Shown here piece after piece: positions 1-8,641 of a DNA stretch of 64,000 nucleotides. Positions within the stretch are counted from its first letter, which is position 1; every line of letters starts with the position of its first letter. A program made the position numbers and the translations under genes. Source of the DNA: CALJFL01 sp963669435 (lineage in GTDB: Bacteria > Pseudomonadota > Gammaproteobacteria > Pseudomonadales > Halieaceae); NCBI GenBank assembly GCA_963669435.1, contig OY770025.1, positions 310,001 through 374,000 on the forward strand, read 5' to 3'. A model generated the notes under the pieces. It searched no databases. It had not been told where the DNA came from and worked only from the letters and a program-made list of their open reading frames with translations.

Positions 1-304
1 GGGTTGGATCAATGTTGATACGGCCTTCGCGCAGGCAAAAGTGATAAAAACCACGAGCGCAGGACATGAATCGTGCCGTTGAGCGTTGGCTTCGGCCCTT
101 GCTGAGAAGGTCGCCGAGGTAGGACTGCAGGTCGATCCGGTCAGCGCGCAGTACGGTGGAGTTACGATTGGCCTGTAACCAGTCATCATATTGGCGAAGG
201 TCGCGGCGGTAGGAGCTCAAGGTATTATCCGAAAGCCCTTTTTCCATCCACATGGCGTCGATGTAGCGTTCGATCTCCGGGTGTTCTGGGGCGTTTTGGG
301 GCAT
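1..304 (-). CDS. xerD: Tyrosine recombinase XerD, N-terminal part (cut by window edge)
   Basis: This is the first 101 codons of a reading frame that runs off the left edge. The protein starts MPQNAPEHPEIERYIDAMW and continues with a SAM-like core-binding domain (GLSDNTLSSYRRDLRQY, then RSTARFMSCARGFYHF), the N-terminal clamp of XerC/XerD recombinases. XerD works with XerC at dif to resolve chromosome dimers. The catalytic Arg-His-Arg-Tyr residues would lie outside the window. It is on the same strand as rplS, the order seen in pseudomonads, but 765 bp and a terminator separate the two. XerD rather than XerC is inferred from this context. Confidence 0.88.
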   Translation of the reverse strand, partial: MPQNAPEHPEIERYIDAMWMEKGLSDNTLSSYRRDLRQYDDWLQANRNSTVLRADRIDLQSYLGDLLSKGRSQRSTARFMSCARGFYHFCLREGRINIDPT

Positions 305-420
305 GTCGGAACAGTACCATGGAAGTCAGCTCGCAGAAATTCTTTGCAACGTACTCTAGTGCTCAACTGATATCTAACTGATAGCCTTCTTCAACTTTTC
401 GATTTGGTCGGGGCCCCACA

Positions 421-465
421 GGATTTACTTCTCAGGACACTCCGTGAACCCGTCCATGGGGGCTC
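421..465. repeat. Copy A of a dispersed palindromic repeat
   Basis: The stretch around CCGTGAACCCGTCCATGG recurs almost unchanged at 570-594, together with a variant of the preceding AGGATTACCTTCTC block. This copy lacks the matching right arm, so it looks like a half element. It lies in the 765-bp gap between rplS and xerD, where I see no gene. Confidence 0.6.
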
Positions 466-547
466 GGATCACTAGCTGTTGAAGCTCACCTACATACGCG
501 GAGGGCTCTAGAGTCCTTACCACCTACTTACCTGGTCGGGATCTCGC

Positions 548-637
548 AGGATTACCTTCTCTGGACACGCCGTGAACCCGTCCATGGGGGCTCGACACGC
601 GCGTCCATGCGCGTGACGGTCCTGAGAAGGTAATCCT
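548..637. repeat. Palindromic repeat element (copy B, complete)
   Basis: AGGATTACCTTCTC at 548-561 is the exact reverse complement of GAGAAGGTAATCCT at 624-637. The interior carries CCGTCCATGG and a second palindromic core (CGCGCGTCCATGCGCG region). A 14-bp perfect arm with a 62-nt interior is the form of a REP- or MITE-like intergenic palindrome. No transposase is present. Confidence 0.65.
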
Positions 638-744
638 ACAAGCCCCCTCCTTCGGACTTCGAAACAGTGCAAGAACCGATATTGCTGTGCTCAAGCCCTC
701 AAAACCTACTAACGAAGTCATAAAGGTCTAGCGAGCGCGATAGA

Positions 745-864
745 GACCCGTAGGGCGGGATAATCTTTCCAGGGGAATGAGAGGCCATGGATGGCCGAAC
801 ATTAGCGCGCCATGGACGGCATGCTTTTAGCGTCCCCAGGAAAGATTATCCCGGTCTTCGGGTC
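745..864. repeat. Palindromic repeat element, second family
   Basis: CGGGATAATCTTTCC at 756-770 is the exact reverse complement of GGAAAGATTATCCCG at 839-853. Outer arms GACCCG (745-750) and CGGGTC (859-864) extend the palindrome. The interior has two copies of a CCATGGAYGGC core (around 784 and 810). It resembles the elements at 421 and 548 in design, but the arms differ. Confidence 0.65.
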
Positions 865-910
865 GACCCTAGAAGACCGATATCCACATCGACGTAAATT
901 CCGCGAAACA

Positions 911-996
911 AGAGGCCAGGAACGGACGAACACCAGCACGCCATGGACGGCAAGCTGTTAGCGTCCCCAGAAAAGCTTATCCCGCACCTCGGGTCG
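911..996. repeat. Partial second copy of the 745-864 element
   Basis: The block from CGAACACCAGCACGCCATGG through TTAGCGTCCCCAG and CTTATCCCG repeats the right half of the 745-864 element with a few substitutions. The left arm is missing. Together with the other three copies it fills most of the intergenic space downstream of rplS. Confidence 0.6.
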
Positions 997-1020
997 GCTG
1001 CAAAGCGAAACAGACAGGCA

Positions 1021-1046
1021 CAAAAAAGCGGCCACCAGGACCGCTT
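1021..1046 (-). terminator. Rho-independent terminator of the rpsP-rplS operon
   Basis: On the minus strand AAGCGG pairs with CCGCTT across a 9-nt loop and is followed by six T residues. It lies 24 bp beyond the rplS stop codon. Confidence 0.75.
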
Positions 1047-1069
1047 CTTGGGATAACGCTTGGAAAAGC

Positions 1070-1426
1070 TTACTTGGCCAGCTTTTCCTTGATGCGTGCC
1101 GCGCGACCAGACAGCTCGCGCAGGTAGTACAACTTGGCCTGGCGTACATCACCGCGACGCTTGACCTGAACGCTGTCGATAAGCGGGCTGTAGGTCTGGA
1201 AAGTACGCTCCACGCCTACACCGTGAGAAATCTTACGCACAGTGAACGCGGAATTCAGACCGCGGTTGCGCTTACCGATAACCACACCTTCAAACGCCTG
1301 CAGACGCTCGCGGTTACCTTCCTTTACTTTCACCTGCACCACAACCGTGTCACCGGGGCCGAATTCCGGAAGATCTTTTTGCATCTGTTCGGCGTTGATC
1401 TCAGAAATAATCTTGTTGGTGTTCAT
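1070..1426 (-). CDS. rplS: 50S ribosomal protein L19
   Basis: The 118-residue protein is full length for L19 and carries the family signature GDTVVVQVKVKEGNRERLQ and the VRKISHGVGVERTF region. L19 sits at the 30S-50S interface and helps form intersubunit bridges. It is the last gene of the rpsP-rimM-trmD-rplS operon, 36 bp after trmD, and is followed by a terminator. The ATG start has an AGGAGT ribosome binding site just upstream. Confidence 0.98.
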   Translation of the reverse strand: MNTNKIISEINAEQMQKDLPEFGPGDTVVVQVKVKEGNRERLQAFEGVVIGKRNRGLNSAFTVRKISHGVGVERTFQTYSPLIDSVQVKRRGDVRQAKLYYLRELSGRAARIKEKLAK

Positions 1427-1462
1427 GGCACACTCCTGTCCAGTTAATTCGTAGCTTCACAG

Positions 1463-2215
1463 CTAGCGGTTTAATGTTAGATCCCGTTCGCGACAATACG
1501 CCGCCAACAATTCCTCTTCCTCGGGAGACATCTCCCTGCCTTCCAGCAGATCAGGGCGCCTTTCGTAAGTGCGACCCAGCGCCTGCTGCAGGCGCCAGCG
1601 ACGAATCTTTTCATGATCGCCGCTGAGTAATACGTCCGGCACTGCTTCACCCTCGAATTCCTCCGGGCGGGTGTAGTGCGGGCAATCCAGCAAGCCATTG
1701 GCATAGGAATCTTCCTGTGCCGATAACTCGTGGCCCAGTACACCGGGCAACTGCCGGGTGACTGCATCGACCACCACCATGGCAGCCAACTCTCCGCCAC
1801 TGAGCACATAGTCGCCGATGGATAACTCTTCATCCACCTGGGCGTTGATCAGTCGCTCATCGACTCCTTCGTAACGCCCGGCCACCAGTACCAGTGCTTG
1901 TTCCTGGGCCAGTTGCATGGCCTTGCCATGATCAAAACGCTGGCCTTGTGGAGACAGGTAGATCACCTTGGGATCACCGCCCGCCTCCGCCTTTGCCGCG
2001 GCAATCGCCTGCTGCAAGGGCTCAATCTTCATCAACATTCCCGGGCCACCGCCGTAGGGTCTGTCGTCAACCGTGCGATGCTTATCGACGGTAAAATCTC
2101 TTGGATTGTGCAAGCTTAACGCCACCACATCCTGGTCTACCGCGCGCCCGGTTACACCGTGGTCGCTCACTGCGGCAAACATCTCGGGAAACAGAGTCAC
2201 CAGCGCAATATGCAT
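1463..2215 (-). CDS. trmD: tRNA (guanine37-N1)-methyltransferase TrmD
   Basis: The 250-residue protein begins MHIALVTLFPEMF and contains the trefoil-knot AdoMet site (YLSPQG; RYEGVDERL; SIGDYVLSGGELA), all typical of TrmD. The enzyme methylates N1 of G37 next to the anticodon of tRNAs reading CNN codons, including leucine tRNAs, and prevents +1 frameshifting. It acts as a dimer in the cytoplasm. It lies between rimM (55 bp upstream) and rplS in the standard gammaproteobacterial order. Confidence 0.98.
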   Translation of the reverse strand: MHIALVTLFPEMFAAVSDHGVTGRAVDQDVVALSLHNPRDFTVDKHRTVDDRPYGGGPGMLMKIEPLQQAIAAAKAEAGGDPKVIYLSPQGQRFDHGKAMQLAQEQALVLVAGRYEGVDERLINAQVDEELSIGDYVLSGGELAAMVVVDAVTRQLPGVLGHELSAQEDSYANGLLDCPHYTRPEEFEGEAVPDVLLSGDHEKIRRWRLQQALGRTYERRPDLLEGREMSPEEEELLAAYCRERDLTLNR

Positions 2216-2270
2216 TGTGTGCCGCTCCCGCTTTGCGCGTGGTCATCAAACCCAGCCACTGCGCCTGGTT

Positions 2271-2813
2271 CTATGCCTCAAAGAACCAATCTACTTCAAT
2301 CACGCCCTGCCCAAGGTCTACCCGGGTAACCACGTCGCCGGGGAGATAGGGGATAAGGCGTTCCCGGTCGTCGAGGCTGTCTTCAGTGGCCTTGACCACC
2401 AACACATCGTTGGCGCCGGTCTCGATCAGGTAGTCAACTGTGCCCAGCAACTCCCGTTTTCCTTCCTCCTGGCACCAGACCTGCAAACCCTGCAACTGTC
2501 GCCAGTAATACTCTCCTTCTGCCAGTGCGGGCAATTCAGTTGCCTGCACTGCGACCTCCAATCCCTTGAAAGCCTCCGCCGCGGTGCGGTCCTCTATCCC
2601 CTCTATCCGGGCGATCAGGCCTTTACCCTGGCGTTTGCCGTTGCAAAGCGTAATGGGCTCGTAGCCCCCTCTGCGCTTTACCATCCAGCTGTCGAACCCG
2701 AGAATATTCTCTGCCGGTTCGGTGTATGAGTGAATTTTTACCCAGCCCTTGATGCCGTAGCAGCCGGTGATTTTTCCGGCGATCAGGTACTGGCTGGCGT
2801 CGGGCTCACTCAT
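2271..2813 (-). CDS. rimM: Ribosome maturation factor RimM
   Basis: The 180-residue protein has the RimM N-terminal barrel (IAGKITGCYGIKGWVKIHSY) and the C-terminal PRC barrel (YYWRQLQGLQVW, LLGTVDYLIETGANDVLVV). RimM binds S19 in the 30S head and assists late 16S rRNA processing. It is 14 bp downstream of rpsP, consistent with one transcript. Length is normal for the family. Confidence 0.97.
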   Translation of the reverse strand: MSEPDASQYLIAGKITGCYGIKGWVKIHSYTEPAENILGFDSWMVKRRGGYEPITLCNGKRQGKGLIARIEGIEDRTAAEAFKGLEVAVQATELPALAEGEYYWRQLQGLQVWCQEEGKRELLGTVDYLIETGANDVLVVKATEDSLDDRERLIPYLPGDVVTRVDLGQGVIEVDWFFEA

Positions 2814-2827
2814 AAACCCACGTAGCT

Positions 2828-3073
2828 TCAGGCCGCCGCAGCGTCCTTCACTAGCTTGGCGACGCGATCGGACAGTTGCGCGCCCTGCCCCTGCCAGTAG
2901 GCAATGCGATCAGCTTCTACGCGCAGGCGCTCTTCCTGGCCACGGGCACAGGGATTAAAGAAGCCAACACGCTCGATAAAGCGGCCGTCGCGAGCCTTGC
3001 GGCTGTCGGTCACGGTCAGGTGGTAAAACGGGCGTTTCTTGGCGCCACCACGAGAAAGTCGAATTGTTACCAT
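2828..3073 (-). CDS. rpsP: 30S ribosomal protein S16
   Basis: The 81-residue protein starts MVTIRLSRGGAKKRPFYHL, the conserved S16 N-terminus, and has the usual RFIERVGFFNP segment. S16 is an early-binding assembly protein of the small subunit. It is the first gene of the four-gene operon. The 180 bp between it and ffh must hold the operon promoter. Confidence 0.98.
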   Translation of the reverse strand: MVTIRLSRGGAKKRPFYHLTVTDSRKARDGRFIERVGFFNPCARGQEERLRVEADRIAYWQGQGAQLSDRVAKLVKDAAAA

Positions 3074-3219
3074 TTTCGGTTAATTCCTACAAATTAGTTG
3101 GGATTTGCGGCGAAATTGCTCGCTTCTCCACGACAAAAACCGACACAGGGGCCGGAAAGGTGGCGTATCATACGGAAATTACGTCGGCTTTTAAACCCCA
3201 AGACCGGAATTTTTTTAAT

Positions 3220-3242
3220 GAATTCCGCACGTTACGGAATTC
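3220..3242. other. Hairpin downstream of ffh
   Basis: GAATTCCG and CGGAATTC form an 8-bp stem with a 7-nt loop, starting 11 bp after the ffh stop. No T-run follows directly on the minus strand, so it may act as a 3' stabilising hairpin rather than an intrinsic terminator. Confidence 0.4.
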
Positions 3243-3253
3243 GGGGTCCACTG

Positions 3254-4657
3254 CTATTTGAACGGCAAACCGCCGCCGGGGCCACCCATTCCGCCGCCCA
3301 TTCCACCACCCCCCGGTGGCATCATGCCGCCCAGGCCGCGCATCATCTTTTGCATGCCGCCGCCCTTCATTTTCTTCATCATTTTTTGCATCTGCTTGTG
3401 CTGCTTGAGCAGACGGTTGAGGTCCTGCACCTGGGTACCGGAACCCGCGGTAATACGCCGCTTACGCGAGCCGGCAATGAGCTCTGGGCGACGGCGCTCG
3501 GCCGGGGTCATGGAGTTAATCATCGCCTCCATGCGCGCGAACATCTTCGTATCGAGGTTCTGCTGGGCCATTTGCGCCATATTGCCCATGCCCGGTAGCT
3601 TGTCGAGCATGCCGGTCACGCCACCCATATTGTTCATCTGCTGCAGCTGATCGCGGAAGTCCTCAAGGTCAAAGCGCTGACCTTTCTTGACCTTGCGTGC
3701 GAGTCGCTCGGCCTTTTTCTTATCGACCTTCTGCTCGACTTCCTCGATCAGCGACATCATGTCGCCCATGCCGAGAATGCGCGAGGCCAGGCGATTCGGG
3801 TGGAATGGGTCCAGAGCTGCAGTTTTTTCACCCACACCGAGGAACTTGATCGGCTTGCCGGTGATGGTGCGCACTGACAGGGCTGCACCGCCACGGGTGT
3901 CGGCATCCACCTTGGTGAGGATCACGCCGGTCAGCGGCAACGCTTCGCCGAAGGCCTTGGCGGTATTGGCGGCGTCCTGACCGGTCATGGCATCTACCAC
4001 GAACAGGGTTTCGATAGGCTTGACCGCACCGTGCAATTCAGCGATCTCCGCCATCATGGCCTCGTCGATAGCGAGGCGACCCGCGGTATCCACAATCAAC
4101 ACATCGCTAAATTTGATCCGCGCGTGCTCCAGGGCGGCCTCCACAATCGCCACCGGTTTTTCGCTGGGATCACTGGGGAAGAAATCGGCCCCCACTTCAC
4201 CGGCCAGGGTTTCCAACTGTTTGATCGCCGCGGGGCGGTAGACATCCGCACTCACCAGGGTGACGGACTTTTTGTCGCGCTCCTTTAACAGTTTCGCGAG
4301 CTTGGCCGCCGACGTGGTTTTACCCGCACCCTGCAATCCCGCCATCATGATCACGGCCGGTGGCTGGGTACTGAGATTCAGGGACTCGTTGGCAGAGCCC
4401 ATCACTGATTCCAATTCGTCCTGCACAATCTTCAGAAAGGCCTGTCCAGGGCTGAGGCTGCTCATCACCTCGGTACCCAGGGCGCGCTGCTTGATGGCCT
4501 CGACGAAGTCCTTGACCACCGGTAGTGCCACGTCTGCTTCCAACAGCGCCATGCGCACTTCACGCAGGGTTTCCTGGATATTTTCTTCGGTCAGTCGGGC
4601 TTTTCCGGAGACGGAACGCAGGCTGTTGGACAATCGGTCGGAAAGACTCTGGAACAT
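3254..4657 (-). CDS. ffh: Signal recognition particle protein Ffh
   Basis: The protein of 467 residues begins MFQSLSDRLSNSLRSV, has the N domain, then the SRP GTPase G domain (GLQGAGKTTSAAKLA P-loop, DTAGRLAIDE, TKVDADTRGG) and a methionine-rich M domain near the C-terminus (QMQKMMKKMKGGGMQKM). It binds signal peptides emerging from the ribosome and 4.5S RNA, and docks with FtsY at the membrane. The frame is open 29 codons further upstream, but the MFQSL start matches the family. The glycine/methionine tail is long and low-complexity. Confidence 0.97.
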   Translation of the reverse strand: MFQSLSDRLSNSLRSVSGKARLTEENIQETLREVRMALLEADVALPVVKDFVEAIKQRALGTEVMSSLSPGQAFLKIVQDELESVMGSANESLNLSTQPPAVIMMAGLQGAGKTTSAAKLAKLLKERDKKSVTLVSADVYRPAAIKQLETLAGEVGADFFPSDPSEKPVAIVEAALEHARIKFSDVLIVDTAGRLAIDEAMMAEIAELHGAVKPIETLFVVDAMTGQDAANTAKAFGEALPLTGVILTKVDADTRGGAALSVRTITGKPIKFLGVGEKTAALDPFHPNRLASRILGMGDMMSLIEEVEQKVDKKKAERLARKVKKGQRFDLEDFRDQLQQMNNMGGVTGMLDKLPGMGNMAQMAQQNLDTKMFARMEAMINSMTPAERRRPELIAGSRKRRITAGSGTQVQDLNRLLKQHKQMQKMMKKMKGGGMQKMMRGLGGMMPPGGGGMGGGMGGPGGGLPFK

Positions 4658-4748
4658 GGGGTAACTCTCAGGGGTGCTATTGATTATGCCGGGACAAGCC
4701 GGTACAAAGGTGCGAAGTATACGCCACCAGGTCACAACCCCCAAACCG

Positions 4749-5555
4749 ATGTCTGCCTCGTTTCCCGCCGTTGTCGCCGCCCTGCTGTACCTGGCTGCCG
4801 GCGGTATGCAGCTGATTCACGCGAGCCAGAAAAACACGCAGATCAGTCGCACGGTGATTGGGTTGGGGCTGACGGCCCTGCTTTTTCATGCACTGGTTGC
4901 CTACCTCAGTGTATTCACCGGTGACGGCGTGGAACTCGGCTTTTACAAAATCTCTGCGCTGATCTTCCTGGCGATCAACGCAGCCTGCTTTTTGTCGCTC
5001 ACGCGCCGCCCCCTGCAAAACCTGCTCATCCTGCTGCTGCCCCTGTCTGCATTGTCAGTGCTGGTGTCAGCCTTTGGCCCCTCCACGTCCGAGCCGACCA
5101 GTACCGGCACCGGGGCAGGCATGACACTGCATATTGGCAGCTCGATTATTGCCTACGCAATACTGACCCTGGCGGCATTCCAATCGGCACTGGTGGCGGT
5201 GCAGGACCATCAGCTGAAGAATCGGCAAACCGGCGGCATTATCCAGGTACTACCTCCCTTGCAATTGATGGAATCAATGCTGTTTGAGCTATTGTGGGTT
5301 GGGGTGGTCATGCTCACTGTCGCCATCGCCTCTGGCGCCGTGTTCGTCGATGACATCTTTGCCCAGCACCTGGTGCACAAGACTGTGCTTACCATCGTCG
5401 CGTGGATACTGTTTTCAACCCTGCTCTGGGGTCATTACCAACTGGGCTGGCGTAGCCAGACCGCCGTGCGCTTTACCCTGGCTGGTTTCGCACTGCTGAT
5501 GCTCGCGTTTTTTGGCTCCAAACTGGTACTCGAACTGGTGCTACAGCGCACCTGA
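4749..5555 (+). CDS. CcsA/YpjD-family inner membrane protein
   Basis: This 268-residue protein has about eight predicted membrane helices and belongs to the CcsA-type cytochrome c assembly family (YpjD), whose better known members handle haem. The family histidines are visible in HALVAYL, MTLHIGSS and LLWGHYQLGW. It is divergent from ffh and 90 bp ahead of the CNNM gene, a neighbourhood common in Pseudomonas and relatives. The start chosen is the ATG at 4749; the open frame begins at 4674 but overlaps the ffh leader. The substrate of this YpjD branch is not established. Confidence 0.85.
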   Translation: MSASFPAVVAALLYLAAGGMQLIHASQKNTQISRTVIGLGLTALLFHALVAYLSVFTGDGVELGFYKISALIFLAINAACFLSLTRRPLQNLLILLLPLSALSVLVSAFGPSTSEPTSTGTGAGMTLHIGSSIIAYAILTLAAFQSALVAVQDHQLKNRQTGGIIQVLPPLQLMESMLFELLWVGVVMLTVAIASGAVFVDDIFAQHLVHKTVLTIVAWILFSTLLWGHYQLGWRSQTAVRFTLAGFALLMLAFFGSKLVLELVLQRT

Positions 5556-5645
5556 GCCCCGCCAGCGACCGAATACAACCCCTTGCTCAGCAACGGCTTT
5601 TTCTTCAAGATACGCGTTCGATGATCAGACGAGACTAAAACTGAT

Positions 5646-6923
5646 TTGAACGAGGCACCGCTGGGCCTTCTTTTTTCAGTATTGGCAGTATTAATTTTCG
5701 TGTCCGCTTTCTTCTCCAGTTCGGAGACGGGCATGATGTCGCTTAACCGCTATCGGCTGAAACACCTCCGCAAGAACAAGCATCGAGGCGCGCGCAGGGC
5801 CAGCAAGCTGCTGGATCGACCCGACCGCCTGATTGGCCTGATTCTGATCGGCAATAATCTGGTCAATATCCTGGCGTCGGCGATCGCCACGGTTATCGCT
5901 ATTCGGCTGTGGGGCGACGCCGGCATCATCATAGCCACCATCGCGTTGACACTGGTGATTTTGATCTTCGCCGAGATTACACCCAAGACCATCGCCGCAC
6001 TGTATCCCGAGAAAATTGCCTTTCCCGCCAGCTTTATTCTGTGGCCACTGTTAAAAGTGTTTTATCCGATTGTAGTGATGGTCAACAGCATCACCAATGG
6101 TCTATTACGCCTGCTCGGTTTCGATCCTGCTAAAACCAGCGACGAACACGTGTCATCGGAGGAATTGCGCACCATTGTCACGGACGCAGGTCAGCTCATA
6201 CCGTCCCAGCACCGGGACATGTTGCTCAACATCCTCGACCTGGAGGAAGTCGAAGTCGACGATATCATGGTGCCGCGCAACGAGGTCTACGGTATCGACC
6301 TCGATGACAGCGACGATGAAATTATGAGCTGCCTGCAAAACAGCGCGCACACCCTACTGCCAGTATGGCGCGAAGATATCAACGACATCGTCGGTGTACT
6401 GCATATGCGCAGCATCAGCCGCATCATCGATCAGCAGGGCCTGGACCGGGGCGCACTGGAAAGGGAAATGGACAAGCCCTACTTCATTCCCGAAAGTACG
6501 CCGCTGCACACCCAGCTCTTGAACTTCCAGCAAAAAAAGCTGCGCCTTGGCGTGGTTGTAGACGAGTACGGTCAAGTCATGGGATTGGTTGCGCTGGAAG
6601 ACATACTCGAGGAAATCGTGGGAGAGTTTACCTCCAACCTCCAGGACTCACTTGATGATATCTTCGCCCAGCGCGATGGCAGCTTCGTAATTTCCGGTAC
6701 TGCCACGGTCCGTGAGATCAACCGCAATCTCGACTGGCAATTGCCGACGGACGGACCCAAAACCCTGAGCGGACTGATTCTGGAGTACCTGGAGTCATTT
6801 CCGGACGCGAATGCCGGAATGACTATTGACGGCTACCACCTGGAAATACTGGAACTTGAGGGGAACGTGGTGCAAGCCGTACGCGCATGCCCACGAAGCG
6901 ACGTTGATCAGCGCGACGACTAA
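5646..6923 (+). CDS. CNNM/CorC-type membrane protein (DUF21, CBS pair, CorC_HlyC)
   Basis: The 425-residue protein has an N-terminal DUF21/CNNM domain with three to four membrane helices (residues ~8-180, with FFSSSETGMMSLN and FAEITPKT), a CBS pair (~195-330, including DIMVPRNEVYGID and VVDEYGQVMGLVALEDILEEI) and a C-terminal CorC_HlyC domain (~345-420). CNNM proteins are linked to Mg2+/Co2+ export and metal tolerance. The start appears to be TTG at 5646; no earlier start is available and later ATGs would cut the first helix. Its last bases overlap the DUF1289 gene on the other strand. Confidence 0.92.
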   Translation: MNEAPLGLLFSVLAVLIFVSAFFSSSETGMMSLNRYRLKHLRKNKHRGARRASKLLDRPDRLIGLILIGNNLVNILASAIATVIAIRLWGDAGIIIATIALTLVILIFAEITPKTIAALYPEKIAFPASFILWPLLKVFYPIVVMVNSITNGLLRLLGFDPAKTSDEHVSSEELRTIVTDAGQLIPSQHRDMLLNILDLEEVEVDDIMVPRNEVYGIDLDDSDDEIMSCLQNSAHTLLPVWREDINDIVGVLHMRSISRIIDQQGLDRGALEREMDKPYFIPESTPLHTQLLNFQQKKLRLGVVVDEYGQVMGLVALEDILEEIVGEFTSNLQDSLDDIFAQRDGSFVISGTATVREINRNLDWQLPTDGPKTLSGLILEYLESFPDANAGMTIDGYHLEILELEGNVVQAVRACPRSDVDQRDD

Positions 6924-7114
6924 CCCAGCCTGATCGGATTAGCGTCTAACATACGCTGTCGCGCCCTGGCATTAACTTCCCGTTTTTTCGCATCACTGGA
7001 CATGGTCCAGTCGGTAATCTCCTGGGCGCTGCGAAAACACCCCGTGCAGATATCCTCTTCATCGAGCACACAGATGGAAATACAGGGCGATTTGGGCGAC
7101 TCGACTTCGCTCAC
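6920..7114 (-). CDS. DUF1289 family small cysteine protein
   Basis: The 64-residue protein has the DUF1289 pattern: SPCISICVLDEEDICTGCFR followed by EITDWTMSSDAKKREVNARA. The four clustered cysteines suggest a metal or Fe-S site, but no function is established. It overlaps the stop of the carbonic anhydrase-like gene by 4 bp (7111-7114), so the two are translationally coupled. Confidence 0.9.
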   Translation of the reverse strand: MSEVESPKSPCISICVLDEEDICTGCFRSAQEITDWTMSSDAKKREVNARARQRMLDANPIRLG

Positions 7115-7635
7115 TCCTGCTCCTGTAGATTCGCTGCAAAGTCCTGTGCATTGCTCACGTAGTGCGCGGCCCCTTCCTTTAACGCCTGCTGATACTCTTC
7201 ACCCAGGGTGGTTTTAACTTTCGCAGGCGATCCCAGCACCAGGCTGCCGTCAGGAATCTCCATGCCCTCGGTAACCAACGCATTGGCACCCACCAGACAG
7301 CGCTTACCGATCTTCGCACCGTTCAACACCACGGCGTTAATGCCGATCAGGGAGCCATCGCCTACCGTACAACCATGCAACATGGCCTGGTGACCGACGG
7401 TCACGTCGGCCCCAACGACCAGGGGAAAGCCGGGATCAGCATGCATGACCGCACCGTCCTGGACATTGCTCCGAGATCCAACCTCAATGCGTTCGACGTC
7501 ACCGCGCAATACCGCGTTGAACCAAACACTACTGTTCTCGTGCAGCGTCACCATGCCGATTACAGCGGCATTAGGGGCAATAAAGTGCCCCTCACCAATC
7601 AGGGTTACCGATCTTTCTCCCACGCGATACTTCAT
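7111..7635 (-). CDS. Gamma carbonic anhydrase-like hexapeptide protein
   Basis: The 174-residue protein is a left-handed beta-helix protein of the gamma-CA/YrdA/PaaY group. It shows repeated hexapeptides (GMVTLHENSSVWFNAVLRGD, VQDGAVMHADPGFPLVVG) and the metal histidines in MHADPG and VTVGHQAMLHGCTVGD. It may hydrate CO2 or act as a thioesterase/acyltransferase relative; the family is mixed. The frame is open to 7698, but MKYRVGERSV at 7635 fits the family N-terminus. It is upstream of the DUF1289 gene in the same operon. Confidence 0.9.
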   Translation of the reverse strand: MKYRVGERSVTLIGEGHFIAPNAAVIGMVTLHENSSVWFNAVLRGDVERIEVGSRSNVQDGAVMHADPGFPLVVGADVTVGHQAMLHGCTVGDGSLIGINAVVLNGAKIGKRCLVGANALVTEGMEIPDGSLVLGSPAKVKTTLGEEYQQALKEGAAHYVSNAQDFAANLQEQE

Positions 7636-7687
7636 CGTTGTCTTTATCCTTATACGTTTTTGGTGTACCAGCCGGTGGACCAGAGAG

Positions 7688-8290
7688 TCACGGTGCAATC
7701 GACCAATCGCGCTCCAGCGTTAAACCCGCATCGTAGGCAACATTGGCGAGCTGGGCAAGAACGGCGGCGGTAACGCCCCAGATATTGTCACCCTCCACTG
7801 TGTAATGGGGCACCTGACGTCGGTGATCGCCGCGGCTCATCTCTTCCAGCCGAAACAAGGCGTGATCTGCAAAGGTTACCAGCGGTACGTAAAACAGGCT
7901 GTCGAACTCACCGGCATCCATGACCAACTCCATTTGTGCCGGCACGGCGGCGATGCAGGGATGAACCTCATATCCGTGGCGTGTCATCAGCGGGCTCAGT
8001 TCGCCCAATGGGTGTACCTGCTCTTCAGTGATGCCGACCTCTTCATGTGCCTCGCGCTTGGCGGTAGCCCAGGGAGAGTGGTCTTCGACCTCGCGCTTGC
8101 CCCCTGGAAATGCCACCTCCCCGGGGTGAAGTGCCAGGTGTTTGGCACGCCTGCCCAGTAAAACCCTGGGCTCATCCTCGGCGGTAAGTGCCACCAACAC
8201 CGCAGCCTGCCGCGCACTGGAATCGGTCCACGCCAGGCCGTCCAGGGGCAGCTGATTACTCAAGGTGGCATGGACGGGGCTGGCTAACAT
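7688..8290 (-). CDS. NUDIX hydrolase, probable CoA pyrophosphatase
   Basis: The 200-residue protein has the full Nudix box, G-G-K-R-E-V-E-D...A-K-R-E-A-H-E-E-V-G, preceded by LHPGEVAFPGG, the extra signature of the NudL/CoAse branch. These enzymes cleave CoA to 4'-phosphopantetheine and 3',5'-ADP. It is about 50 bp upstream of the gamma carbonic anhydrase gene on the same strand. Substrate is inferred from the signature only. Confidence 0.88.
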   Translation of the reverse strand: MLASPVHATLSNQLPLDGLAWTDSSARQAAVLVALTAEDEPRVLLGRRAKHLALHPGEVAFPGGKREVEDHSPWATAKREAHEEVGITEEQVHPLGELSPLMTRHGYEVHPCIAAVPAQMELVMDAGEFDSLFYVPLVTFADHALFRLEEMSRGDHRRQVPHYTVEGDNIWGVTAAVLAQLANVAYDAGLTLERDWSIAP

Positions 8291-8314
8291 GCTCTGGCTA
8301 ACATAATCGGGACC

Positions 8315-8629
8315 TCAAAATTCAGTGATGGTTTGCACCAGGTCCCAGGCGGGCTGCTCGTAGGGATGCGCGGCATGTAGTGCATCCAGCACCGGGCGCA
8401 CCACCTCGGGTCTACAGACCATTTCGACCTTGTATTCCATCACCTGTTCCAGGGAACCCGATTCACCGATAAAGGGTTTGCTGTCGTCGCCGGGCATAAA
8501 CTGGCCCTGCCCCAGAACCTGCCAGCTGCAACGCTGATAGCTGCCGATAGTGCCCGCACCGGCGGCGAAGAGGGCCTCCTTGACGGTTTCTGTGTGGCTT
8601 TCTGGCACGTAAAAACTCAGTTTGTACAT
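8315..8629 (-). CDS. YqfO/NIF3-like C-terminal domain protein
   Basis: The 104-residue protein MYKLSFYVPESHTETVKEALF...AGTIGSYQRCSWQ...AAHPYEQPAWDLV matches the PII-like insert domain of NIF3/YqfO proteins, found alone in many gammaproteobacteria. Its role is unknown; the fold resembles small regulatory trimer-forming proteins. It lies between tgt (13 bp upstream) and the NUDIX gene. Confidence 0.85.
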   Translation of the reverse strand: MYKLSFYVPESHTETVKEALFAAGAGTIGSYQRCSWQVLGQGQFMPGDDSKPFIGESGSLEQVMEYKVEMVCRPEVVRPVLDALHAAHPYEQPAWDLVQTITEF

Positions 8630-8641
8630 CTAAACTCCCCC

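Noticed and set aside
3258..3650. Pro-rich plus-strand frame opposite the ffh tail
   Set aside because: Shadow of the Gly/Met-rich Ffh C-terminus; no independent support.
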